The notes beneath the pieces are model-generated. The model was not told the origin of the DNA. It did not search any database and worked only from the letters and a program-made list of their open reading frames with translations. Source: Zoroaster sp. YZ-2022 (Eukaryota > Echinodermata > Asteroidea > Forcipulatida > Zoroasteridae). From it: 64,000 nt of DNA. The position numbers and the translations under genes are program-made. Shown here one piece after another: positions 1-10,141 of the stretch. The stretch spans positions 23,574,682 to 23,638,681 of the forward strand of contig CM055831.1 of assembly GCA_029582265.1 (NCBI GenBank), given 5' to 3'. Position 1 is the stretch's first letter, and every line of letters starts with the position of its first letter.

Positions 1-990
1 TTATGGTGCTATAAAGCGTGCATGTACATGTACTTCTACCAGCCAATGATCGCTGGAGATTTTCAATGCGTACGCACATCAACTGCAAAATACGCCAAAC
101 ACAACGAGCTATCGCTGCCCTTTCGCCTACAGTGGTCTAACACCATGTGCCCTCAACAGCTCATGCACACTGCGAATAGACAGTAGCCGTGGCCTGTCAA
201 ATGCCACACCCACTGTTAATGCCACGCCCACACAGTAACATAATTTCCCAGTAATGAGTTTTGATTTCAGGACATGATGAATATGACACATCTGAATGCA
301 TTTTCACGATTTTCTCGTAATCGACACCAATGAAATATAAAGCTAAAACATTCACTTGTGACATATCTGTTGCTGGTTTATAAAGTATGGATGCAGTTAC
401 ACAATTGTAAACTAGCTTTAACCACAGATGCATTCGTAAAATTTATTTTCTTTGTATCATAACAGGTAGATGACAATATTTTATTGCTTTTGTCTCGTTG
501 TGTACCCATTTTTCTAAATGTATTTATATATTTTCTTTATTTTTGGTGTCACTTGTACCAGAAACCTATGAAGTTTTTACAGTTTAGTATGTTTTTTAAG
601 TGATTTTCTTTTTGTACAGTAGGGAGCTTAAAGTTATTTTATCTAGGAATTATGTTAGATTAAGTAAAATTGATCGGGAAAGACGTGGTTGACCACTTAA
701 ACTATTTTAGATATAATGAGGAATAACTTATGCTGCTGGTTTTGATTTTAAAAAATACCTGTGCACAACGAATGTCAACATAAATACATGTATCCAGTTT
801 TATTGAGATTGCACTATCTACAAAATTGGGCAGCAATCTCCAAATGGGTGGGTTATGTGGGAGAAGGTGAAGACATGCCTCGCCCCCCTATCCCCCTACT
901 GTGCATTGTGATTGAATAAAGAACAGCAATATCAGCGACATAAATTTGTTGTTGGGGGATGATCATATTGATAAAAAGGGGGCAACTTTT
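1..990. other. Intergenic, nothing recognised
   Basis: AT-rich DNA with no ORF that resembles a known protein and no clear repeat. A 78-codon open frame on the minus strand at 197-433 has no recognisable domain and is not repeated elsewhere in the window. Confidence 0.5.
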
Positions 991-1699
991 ATCCTGATTG
1001 AAACCCTTTTCTTCAGTTGACATAGTCAGGGCGTCCAGAGGGCCACTCCCCCTGTTGCCAGGACAACTGCAAAACCCCAGTACTACTGCTTATAATAATG
1101 TAGACTTATACAGTGCATGTATACGTATCCACCAAACTGGTGCTCAAGGCACATTACATTATTACCCCTGCTCATCAGGCTCATAAATCATTCCTGAAAC
1201 CATCTCAGCTCCCTAGGGAGTATACAGCTCAATTGCTGCCATTTCGGCGCATAAAGCGCTAATCAAACACAACAACCAACTCTGCCCTCACAGGTACCCA
1301 TTTACTCCTGAGTGGAGAGAAGCAATTATGGTAAAGTGTCTTGCTCAAGGACACAAGCATCCTTGCTCAAGGACACAAGCACCATGGTCGCGGTTGGGAT
1401 TTGAACCCACATTCTGATGACTCGGCCATCAGAACACATGTCCAGTGCACTAAACCTCTCGGCCATGGCATTCCACAATGTACCTGCTGCAGTAATTTGT
1501 TTTAATATGCCCCCCCCCCCCCCCACATTTATGGGTACTTGTGGGTACGCCCGTTTCTATTGAGGATACCAAAAGGCCCCAACTGGCAACTGGGGAAACG
1601 TTTAGTGACATTGACACCAGATGCACTAATCCATCACAAAGGTTTCCTGATTGGAGACATTTGGTATATTCTTTAGTAGAGTAGGGTTTCAATCAGGAT
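991..1699. mobile_element. Putative DNA element with 17-bp terminal inverted repeats
   Basis: A 17-bp perfect inverted repeat bounds this segment: ATCCTGATTGAAACCCT at 991-1007 and its complement at 1683-1699. Nothing between them encodes a transposase. A SINE (about 1095-1480) and a poly-C tract near 1510 lie inside. No clear target-site duplication is visible, so a chance or ancient inverted repeat is possible. Confidence 0.45.
1095..1480 (-). mobile_element. tRNA-derived SINE, diverged, minus orientation
   Basis: Read on the minus strand, the segment starts with a tRNA-like head: an A-box-like GGCCGAGAGG and a B-box GGTTCAAAT. It continues through the same body and tail seen in the SINE at 34671-35207, including the words for 'CTTGAGCAAG', the body near 1170-1210 and the tail ending in ATTATA. 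A 20-bp segment containing CTTGCTCAAGGACACAAGC is locally duplicated at 1342-1380. Divergence from the other copies suggests an older insertion. Confidence 0.7.
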
Positions 1700-1755
1700 T
1701 TAGAATATCCCAATCGGGATAGTATCGTTGACTTCAACTCCCAATAGCCATTTAA

Positions 1756-2065
1756 CCCTCCTACACATGGAGGCCACTCCCAACCACTAAATTATGTTCT
1801 TTAGCAACCTTCAGTACATACATGTACAAGCCTGCTGTCCTTTCCAAGTAATCTTACAAAATCAACTGTGTGTCACCCAAGGCTACTGTAACTGTTTGAA
1901 CATATTAGTATGGCCTGCAATGTATCGATGGGAGACCACTTTACCCTGCAATCTCAGTGGTGTGACAGTGCACAGAAGGGTAACCATAGGAGGCCACTGG
2001 CAACAGCTAATGGCTTGGAGTGGCCTGAATGGGTTGTTTCAAAAATTGCACTGATTGTAGGAGGG
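1756..2065. mobile_element. TTAA-flanked MITE, CCCTCCTA family
   Basis: A 310-bp element flanked by TTAA on both sides (1752-1755 and 2066-2069). Ends are CCCTCCTACA and the complement TGTAGGAGGG. The interior repeats the word GGAGGCCACT/AGTGGCCT and encodes nothing. TTAA target sites with CCC-starting ends fit the piggyBac superfamily; this is inference, because no transposase is present. Confidence 0.75.
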
Positions 2066-2184
2066 TTAATCAAGATTGGGAGTTTCCTGTATCATGATTT
2101 AAGTCATAGAGAAAGAATGTCAAACCCAACTGCCACTAGTGCACATTGTCTTAGCATGTGTTTTAGCAGACGAGAAAATGGCCA

Positions 2185-2330
2185 ACATATCACTGGATGT
2201 GCATACATTCATTGCTCAAAATATCGTTTCCAATCCTCACTTAAGTGTGTCCTCTATCATCTTTTAAAAGAAAATCTGTGATATTTGTCATTTTGGATAG
2301 AAATGTGGCGGTTGTATTCTACATTCTTTC
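2185..2330 (+). repeat. Dispersed repeat, inverted partner at 5095-5285
   Basis: The stretch with TGCATACATTCATTGCTCAA and, further on, TTTTAAAAGAAAATCTGTGA is the reverse complement, with some divergence, of 5095-5285. It is a dispersed non-coding repeat of unknown class. Confidence 0.6.
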
Positions 2331-2732
2331 CAGCCATAGTCCCAATACAGATACTGTACCTACGGGTCCTAATCAGGAACCCTTTATATAGTTGACAACA
2401 ATTTATGCTGAATAACCTTTTGGAAGTATGGTGGTTACTGTGACAATTAGGCATTTGTTCCTGCTCGCAATGGGAACTTATTAAAGTGTGTCAGCAACTT
2501 TGTACTTCCCTTGACTACAAATTAAAAATCACAATTTGAAAGGGACCCGTCTATCTTCAATATAGCCTCATTTTGATTCTCATAGACATGAGTATTAGAA
2601 AATAAAGATAGCGAAGTTTTGCCTATTTTTTACCAACTCTGAAGTTTGAACAGCGCCCTCAAATAAGATGTACCGCCATCTTCAAAAGGTTTTTTTTATA
2701 ATTTTTTTATTTAGGCTACAACGTCCTATTAA

Positions 2733-3084
2733 CCCTAATTCCCTAGGCCCATTTGCTTACACATAACCTGAATCCTCCAAAATCCTTCAGTAGTAAAGCA
2801 AGCACATGACATGGATGCACACATGAGTTTCTTATCTGTGATACATGTTCATGGCCAGGGACCCTCCCTGCATGCATGGTGCAATAAACAGTGTCCACTG
2901 ACTCGAGCACTGACCTTGCAATCACTACAATAAACATGGATGTACATGTACTATGGAAAGGCAAGTATGCCTAATAACCTCAATCCTCCAAAATCCTTCA
3001 CTTTAGCAAAAAGCATGTAACCTCAATCCTTCAAAATCCTTCACTTTAGCAAAGAGGATTTTGGAGGATTTGGGATGGTTAGGG
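2733..3084. mobile_element. MITE-like element, CCCTAAC family, degenerate
   Basis: The left end is TTAA followed by CCCTAATTCCCTAGG; the right end is GGTTAGGG followed by TTAT, one base from TTAA. The interior contains AATCCTCCAAAATCCTTCA in three versions and its complement near the right end. It is the same family as the cleaner copies at 41995-42248 and 56082-56333. A roughly 40-bp internal unit around 2970-3055 is duplicated. Confidence 0.6.
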
Positions 3085-3229
3085 TTATATATAGGATCGA
3101 TTAGATTAGGAAGGGCTAAATCATGCTCATTGTCTGTAGGCATATATGATTTTTTAGGAGACGCGCAGCTGTAATTTATCTGTCAGGGTTGGTGGATACC
3201 AATTACCAAAATGGCTGACATATCAGTTT

Positions 3230-3485
3230 TAAAAAAAAGCATGCACTCTGTACCCCAGCAACGGGGGAGGGGTTAGGGTAGATGTGCCAATTACGCTCGG
3301 TGGGTAATTCCTGAAAAGTGCCCCCATGAAAAAAATCCTGGTAGTGCCCCAGAAAAGAAAAGAAAAATAAAAGGGAAAAACCCATACCCCCTGGGCCCTC
3401 CACTGAAAAGTAATGTCCCCCACTAATAAGCAATGTCCCCGTGGCCCCACAAAAAAAAGTCCTGGCTACGCCGCTGCCCCTTGCA
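3230..3485 (-). repeat. Low-complexity dispersed repeat with GGCGTAGCCAGG end
   Basis: On the minus strand this begins GGGGCAGCGGCGTAGCCAGG and continues as alternating purine- and C-rich words (GTGGGGCCACGGGG, GGGGGACATT). The GGCGTAGCCAGG word recurs in repeats of many marine invertebrate genomes, as I recall. Two overlapping open frames here are low-complexity and are not called as genes. Confidence 0.35.
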
Positions 3486-3528
3486 ACCAACTGATTATTA
3501 AATGGAGCCTCCCTTTGAGTTTATTTCC

Positions 3529-3796
3529 ATACTACTGAAAACAATTTAGGGAACACCGGATTTTTAACATCAAATAGGTTTGAAATGTTCCATGAACCGG
3601 GATTTTCATTTGCAACCCCCTCTCTCTTTCAGTAGTCATGTCATGAAATGTGTAATCACTACATGCATCCTTTATCATCTGTTTCATTGTGCAGTTGTTT
3701 CTCATCAATTCTGTGAAACATTGTGTTTATCTGAAATAAATGATCTTGCTTTAACTGAGATTATTCCGGTGTTCCCTAAATTGTTTTGAGTAGTAT
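3529..3796. mobile_element. MITE-like element with 32-bp terminal inverted repeats
   Basis: The arms 3529-3560 and 3765-3796 are inverted repeats matching at 31 of 32 positions; the inner 23 bp (from AAAACAATTTAGGG) are perfect. The 204-bp interior has no recognisable coding sequence. No target duplication was clear. Confidence 0.6.
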
Positions 3797-5094
3797 ATTT
3801 CTCAACTAAGGAGAGCATTAAATAAATGAGAATAATTGCATGGGATATTTTAAATCACCGCCACGCACACATGTCAACTACACTGTAACAATTGTGTTTG
3901 GAATTTAAACACATGCAAAATAAACGCGTTTAGGAATGTCTTTAAATGCTAAATGGCCATCTGTAATTGTCACAAAGCTAATGCTTATCTTTTTGACACA
4001 TGTTCATGTGATATTTAGCATTCAAGCACTCATCACAAAAAAGCACAATCTAAACGTTTTAGGCTAAATATATGAAAAAATTGGGTACAAGCTAAGTGTT
4101 TAAGACCTGAGTGGACCTCCCGTTGTTCCCCTCTGTTGTTCTCGTTGTTGGACTTTCTTGGGCAGGTCCCATAGGATTTGTACACGAATGACTTCCGAGG
4201 ACTAGTTTTGCCCATTATTCCCTGTTGACTAAGTGTATACAATTTTTAAGATTATAACTTATTATAATCGCTCATTGACATGAAAAGTTGTTTTGAATAG
4301 CGTATATCCAACTTATACAAAAGTTTTTTTTCTTTTCTTGTTTTTTAGTTTTTGAATAAAACAAGTGGTGCTTTTAAGAAGACATTGTGTTGAATTTGTA
4401 TTTATTAAAAGTGATATTTTTTGTCAGCAAAGATTAGCCAAGATTAGACGACCGTTTTTATTCTAGAAATGTTTGTTTGTTCCTGTTTTCTTTGAAATTA
4501 ATTATGGAAGTTGACCAATTGTGTTTTTAAAGGGAAAGTACAGCATTGCTGAAATTGGCAAAACGAGAATATGAATGGTACTCAATGTTCACCTAAAATT
4601 GAATGTATACTTCGTGTTAGCCCAGGGCATTATTTTGAGCAACCTCGTACCATAGAGTGCTCGTACTCACTGCTTTCTCGCCTAGCCCTGGAAATTGACG
4701 ATTTCAGTATCCAAAAATGGTTGATATCCAAATTAGGTGGTAGTCTGGTAACGTTACTAAGAAAAGCGTGTGCTGCAGTGGTGGGCTGGGACTAGGCCAT
4801 TCAATGTATTTCACCATAAATCAGTAAAATTGTCAATTAATAACAAATCCATATACAGGAATTTAAGTATGAAGAAAAATTGGAAATATTTTGTTTTCCT
4901 TGACACACGTGCTCGCATGTTTCATGTCATATTGTTTCATAATTGGCGCCAATCAGACTTGCAACCAAAAAAAATCAGACGACATGTCTCTTCGCCCCCC
5001 TCGTATCATTGGAATTGTATAAATCGCCCCATGTTTTTACACCAAGCACGTGATGTCCCGGCCTGCACCAATTATCATGGACTGGAGCACAGAG
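3797..5094. other. Intergenic, nothing recognised
   Basis: AT-rich sequence with short open frames lacking domains. The open frame at 4571-4795 begins with a real ATG but has no paralog in the window and no recognisable motif, so it is not called. Confidence 0.4.
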
Positions 5095-5285
5095 AGGGAA
5101 AGATAAGTAACGTAACAACCGCCACTTTTCTGTCCAACTATGAGAAATATCACAGATTTTCCTTTAAAAGATGATAGAGGAGAAACTTTAGGAGATGAAA
5201 GTGTAGTCAAGTGAGGATTGAAATCGGTATTTTGGGAGTTTGAGCAATGAATGTATGCACACCCATGAGCTGTTAGCCATGTTGT
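5095..5285 (-). repeat. Dispersed repeat, inverted partner of 2185-2330
   Basis: Contains the complement of the 2185-2330 words, including ATCACAGATTTTCCTTTAAA and TGAGCAATGAATGTATGCA. It ends near a poly-A run at 5294. Class unknown. Confidence 0.55.
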
Positions 5286-5632
5286 CATCTGTTAAAAAAA
5301 AAGGAAAGAATGTCGTATCCGACCGCCACTTTTTTGACGTTTAAAAAAATTGTTTTCCAACCACCAACCAGTTGAAAAAGGGGTCTAACGATTTTTGGGG
5401 GTACAGAAAGCGAAAGGGGGTTTAGTTCCTAGGGGGACCAGTTTAAAAAGAAGGGGTCCCCAAAAAAAATTGTGTAATAAAAACCCTTGCTGTATTATAT
5501 CTCCGTTCCTATCCTATCCTCTAATCCTCTTTTCAAACTACTCCACACACCACTGCTTATGGTTTCTATTCCATATCTGTAGATACCGAGAAAGAGTGAG
5601 GAAAGTAGTAATCATATAACCATGTAAAACAC

Positions 5633-5720
5633 TCACAGGAATTCGAACCTGTATGGGGAAATGAAAGCATGTTAAACTCAGAAATGCAGCACCTAAACCA
5701 CTCGAGTGTGAGGCTTTGAT
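5633..5720 (-). mobile_element. tRNA-like SINE head fragment
   Basis: The minus strand carries an A-box-like CTCGAGTGGTTTAGG and a B-box GGTTCGAATTCC about 60 bases apart, bounded by CACTC and GAGTG-type words. Spacing and the lack of a coherent cloverleaf favour a tRNA-derived SINE remnant over a working tRNA. Confidence 0.4.
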
Positions 5721-6085
5721 GCCAATGAAAGTCCTTTCGTTGTATTTGACTCTACCATCTTACTTATTTTACCAGGTCACAATGAATATGTAATGTTTAC
5801 TGAATAAAACATTAGAATAATTATTTACTGACAATGAATTTGAATATTTATAAGTTGAATATTTATAAGTTACTGAATAAAGTTAGCATATGTCATGATG
5901 TAATATGTGTGAATTTCTTTGGACTATTCCATGGGAAACAGACAAAAATACCAAGTTCTGAATAAGAACCATTGGAAGCTGCCGTCCATTTTTCTCAAAG
6001 TGTAAGTGTATAAGTCCAGTCAATCAGTACTCTTTATCCACTTCGAATGTACAATATGAGTTCAACTTAATAGAATATTTCGAAG

Positions 6086-6292
6086 TTGCTGGGGAGGCTT
6101 TCAACCCCCGTGTCAACGGCAGATTTCTGCAAGGAATGGGGCTTCATTGCTGATGCACCGGAGTGTCCATACTGCCGGCATCCCTTGTCCTGGTCTGTGA
6201 AAGCAGACCGGGGTGACGGGTTTGCTTGGCGGTGTCACAACCGGAGGTGCCGCAAGAGGTCCCGTACTTGTAGTATCCGGCAGCGCTTTTAA
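6086..6292 (+). pseudogene. Merlin/ISXO2-like transposase N-terminal zinc-ribbon fragment
   Basis: A 68-codon open frame with no ATG at its start encodes the zinc-ribbon end of an IS1595/ISXO2-type (Merlin) DDE transposase. The supporting features are a short helix-like lead-in (TADFCKEWGFI), then CPYC, then WRCHNRRC followed by a basic RKRS stretch. This C-x2-C / C-x4-C layout with an aromatic-Trp-Arg-Cys before the second pair is typical of the family. The catalytic DDE domain is absent; the frame stops at 6292. A perfect 12-bp inverted repeat (GCTGGGGAGGCT at 6088-6099, complement at 6303-6314) brackets the fragment and is unexplained. It could also be an exapted zinc-ribbon exon, but no splice sites stand out. 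No related sequence occurs elsewhere in the window. Confidence 0.55.
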
Positions 6293-6466
6293 GATCAGCG
6301 CCAGCCTCCCCAGCACAGGCTACCGCTTAGGCGGAAAGCCACCCAATAAATCAAAAGATAGAAATAAACATTCTTATGTAGGCTAATCGTTGTGTAAATA
6401 AAGAAACCTTTAATAATATTTGCAATTCATGTTGATGAATTTATGATGAATCCTCATGACCTCATC

Positions 6467-6622
6467 AACCACGAATGAAACCTTGAAAATACACCCTTAT
6501 GATCATGACGACATTCGGACTTTCTTTCCCTTTAAAAAAAATCCTCGACAATCACGAATGAAAACTATCTTGAAAATACACCTTATGACGACATTTGGAC
6601 TTTCTTTCCCTTAAAAAAAGCC
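6467..6622. repeat. Two-copy tandem duplication of about 75 bp
   Basis: Two neighbouring copies share 'acgaatgaaa', 'cttgaaaatacacc', 'ttatga', 'acgacatt', 'ggactttctttccctt' and a run of A. They differ by a few bases and small indels. Nothing coding. Confidence 0.6.
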
Positions 6623-7120
6623 TGTACATTTACTCATGGTGGCCAAATATGTTGGAGCGACAAATTACAGTGGGCGAACAATTCATGTGTCAAATTGCAT
6701 TTTTCAAATGCCACGTGTATTTCCTGGGCACGCCAATATCTGTACTTTCCATTAATTTTAGCATTATGACCTACCCATTTCAGAAAATAGAAGGATCCGT
6801 TCTTAGTTGCCACTGCGCATGTACGATGACCGGATTGGTCACTGGGTTTTTGGCCTTTGGGGCCGGAGAGGTGACAAGATCAGACTGACATAAGGAAACA
6901 AACATGGCGTCCACATTGATTGCTGTTCCGCAGTCATCGTACACCAAAAATGCTTGGTTTTTTTTCATGAAAAAATTACGTAGAATCATCTGAAGTACAT
7001 GTACATGTCCATCATCATCTATATATGTTCTCGACTTTACTGGGCAGGTAAGATTACATTATTGGTTATATTATTAATGAGCGAGAAAAAGAGGCGGTCG
7101 GATACGACTCATGGTCTTAG

Positions 7121-7143
7121 TACGACTACGACTACGACTACGA
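7121..7143. repeat. CGACTA hexanucleotide microsatellite
   Basis: About four copies of TACGAC in a row. Confidence 0.7.
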
Positions 7144-7151
7144 GTCACATT

Positions 7152-7271
7152 CTAGTTCTACCCTAATTCAAAATTGTGTCCCATTTGAAGAGGCACTACC
7201 AGTTTCCAACAGTGCTGAATTTTCCCCAAAAAGTGCCCCTTGAGGATTTTGCAGGATTTGGAGTTGTTAGG
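7152..7271. mobile_element. CCCTAAC-family MITE, left part missing
   Basis: Shares the right half of the 41995-42248 element: 'cccatttgaagagg', 'accagtttccaacagtgctg', 'aaaagtgcccc' and the terminal GTTAGGG followed by TTAA at 7272-7275. The left end is truncated or too diverged to place. Confidence 0.6.
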
Positions 7272-7275
7272 GTTA

Positions 7276-8540
7276 ATGTCCTCTACCAATTACCATAATA
7301 AGTGAAGTTTTGTAGAAAAAGTGCAGGTATGCATGGTACATTGGTATTATTAAAATCTACCCAAAATGAAGATAAAAGTATAAAGCCAGTATACATACAC
7401 TTTTTTGTGTAAAATACCTGGATTGTACTGCCTGAAGTTAATGTTTACTTTATGAAAATCAATAGATAAAACTTCTTCCATAAATTTACCTAATTTGATT
7501 GAAGCACAAGGCTTTATAATCAACTGGACAGTAACTTGTAAATGAACTTAAGAAGTTTGGTGTTCATGCTTATCTTGTAAAATGTCACATCTCTGCATGA
7601 TCACAGGCATGCATGGACATCTGGAGCACCAGCCTGAACATTTATGGGGGCTCGGGCAATCTACCTAATTGCAGATGGTTGTAAAATAATTTTTATCTTG
7701 AAAATTTAAAGAAATTTTAAAGTTGTATTTAATATATAGTATAATACAAATAATATAGTATTATTTGTTGAAGTAATAAAGGACTTTGAAACTAAAATAC
7801 TTTTTTATTAAATTGTTCACTTTTTTAATTTAATATTGTTAATACATTTTGTCAAACAATATGATACTCTTCATAAGCATGATATTTGTGTTAAATATTG
7901 TAAACAATTTTCCACTACTGAGCAAGTCCACAAAGTAAATAAGGCCACACAAAAAAGTCAACGGTTTCTGTTCATAGGTCGCCTTCAAAATCATTGCGGT
8001 GATGCATTTTTTTATTTTATTTTTATATTTTTTTTAAAAATCTTTTTTTAAAGTTATACCATGTTATTGGAACCAGACCAAATTTCCCATAAACAAAGTA
8101 CGGTGGCTAAGAGAGGCCTCGCAAATTGGGCAAACGTTTATACCGCTATGTGAAAAAGGCTGCAATTGGATATCATTTAAAAATTAAGAATGCTGACGCA
8201 TGGGGCTGAGGCGATGCACGCGGAGTCCAGAAACATTTTCTAAATAAAAACATGTCCATTTTGAGGATCCTTAGCACTCACGATTCAATGAAAACCATTT
8301 GTGTTTCGGCTTGTAGCCAGCAGACAGCAAAGAACAACAAAATCAAGTTACGAAAACAAAGTTAGCATGTTCATTCCTGAATATTGGGTGAAATCCTTGT
8401 TAAAAGACAGTATTGTGTAAATTTAGTGTTAACTGAATTGTTTGCATATATAAAGACACATGTGGCTTTCCTTTTTTGCAGAACGTGTTAATTCATCATT
8501 AGCTGATAGGACCAGCACTAACTGCAAACACCCCTGACAG
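7276..8540. other. Intergenic, nothing recognised
   Basis: AT-rich DNA without convincing genes. The 71-codon open frame at 7836-8051 runs into a poly-T tract and is not supported. Confidence 0.4.
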
Positions 8541-8559
8541 ATGCTAACTAGTCAAAACC

Positions 8560-8895
8560 AAAATTGTCTTTGACTAATGCCATAAGTCATTAACTTTGAA
8601 TGACTAATATTAAGGTGCTGGACTAATCTTAAAAGTCACTGGACTAAGCTAAAAAGTCACTGGACTAAGCTAAAAGTCGCTGGACTAAGCTAAAAAGTCG
8701 CTGGACTAAAGATTAGTCGTATGAAACATCATTTAAATCTAGTCATAGGACTAATTAATTCTAGTCGCATTTTTGACTAAATCCACTAGTCAAGCACTGA
8801 TTTTATTGACTAATTATAATAAGTCATGTCAGACATCATGCTGGATTATTTTATTTTTTTAGTCAAAATGACCAATTATTTTTTACAGTGTAGTA
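8560..8895. repeat. GACTAA/TTAGTC word-rich segment with 20-21 bp tandem repeat
   Basis: Five head-to-tail copies of a unit like AGTCACTGGACTAAGCTAAA occupy 8614-8708. The surroundings are dense in GACTAA and its complement TTAGTC up to 'ttttttacagtgtag' at about 8892. Word-built interiors like this are seen in the MITEs of this window, so a non-autonomous element is likely. I could not place matching ends. Confidence 0.5.
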
Positions 8896-9107
8896 ATATC
8901 TGTGGTTAAGCAACCTTTACTTTATGACTGCTAATTTCTTCCAGTAAATCATACAGTTTCCATATGATTTTGCTTTTCGTAACGAGCATGGCCAAGACAA
9001 GTTTATGCAAACAGTAATACGCCACTGTTCTTACATAAATACAAAAGGTAATTGGTGTGTCACGAACTCATCAAATTAGGTACTTGGACAATAGAAAAAC
9101 TTAGAAA

Positions 9108-9222
9108 GTTGTAGGTAAAACTTGTAGCTTTGCATGGTGAGGAGGATAAGTAAGACTAATTGCGGTGACACCATGTGGAATTCTCAATTGAAGTAGTAAT
9201 TAGTTCTGAAAAGAACTGTAGA
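9108..9222 (-). mobile_element. Penelope-like element fragment (terminal repeat part)
   Basis: The minus strand reads CAGTTCTTTTCAGAACTAAT and then the same sequence found on the plus strand at 18798-18910, directly downstream of the hammerhead motif. It is therefore a second, inverted fragment of the same retroelement. No hammerhead core and no reverse transcriptase are present here. Confidence 0.5.
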
Positions 9223-9646
9223 TTATTTAATTGTGTCATTATTGTACCAAGAAAATAGTGGAAATGTATTCAGATTTTTGGTATTTATTCTGACGTGGAA
9301 TGTTTGTCTGCGGAAGACGAAAGTTAATTTGCAAAATAATTCCATTAATCGTACCTCAGACAGAAATATTTCAAGGAATGTTTAATACCAACATTACTTT
9401 TTACTTCATCACGATTCAAACATGTTGAAGGGTTCATTTCATAGTTTTACTGACATAAGAATAATGAACTATTATAACAGTCAGTGTGGTAGAGTTTGAA
9501 ATAAGTGTTGGACAATGGTCCTTTCGATTAAATGGGTTGAACTAATGGGCCATACAAATGGAGTTTCTGACAAATATAAATGTTGTACCCTTATGCTTCT
9601 CATACAAGCATGGTCCATACAGTTTATGATAACAAGCGAAGATTAA

Positions 9647-9991
9647 CCCTCCTATAGGTTTAACAATCAAAGACACTCAAAATTTGTATGTCACTCCCAA
9701 CCCATTGACATTGTGCAGTGCACTCAAAGGACATGTGGCTGTGGTAGGAGGTCAAACCAAAACCACTCAACTGTATATGAGTCTGCTGCTAACTTATGCA
9801 GTACATACACAGCTCTGTGTGACTCTGCAAATAACTTATGTAGGACATACACAAGTGTGTTTGACTTTGCCACTAACTCCAGCACAAAAATACACATGTG
9901 TGAACAATTGGCAATGCAACCAAAAATACTCAAGTGACTGTCTGTGGGTGCGGTGCTTACTGGGCCAAATTTCAGCCTGGGCATAGGAGGG
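9647..9991. mobile_element. TTAA MITE, CCCTCCTA family (subtype with GACTCTGC words)
   Basis: Ends are CCCTCCTATA and the complement CATAGGAGGG. The left flank is TTAA (9643-9646); the right flank has decayed to TATA. The interior repeats 'acatacacag', 'gtgtgactctgc' and 'aacttatg'. The same subtype, interrupted by a nested insertion, occurs at 61679-63553. The overlapping open frames here have no coding evidence. Confidence 0.75.
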
Positions 9992-10141
9992 TATATGGTA
10001 AAGAAAATTTGCAGCGTAAAATTTTCCAAAAAATAAAGCAGTCACTTGCATACGTACATGATGATGGTCCATTTTTTTGTATTAAATTAAATGGGAACAT
10101 TTAACATTCGGCAGCATGTTGGATGACTGATGAAGATGACA

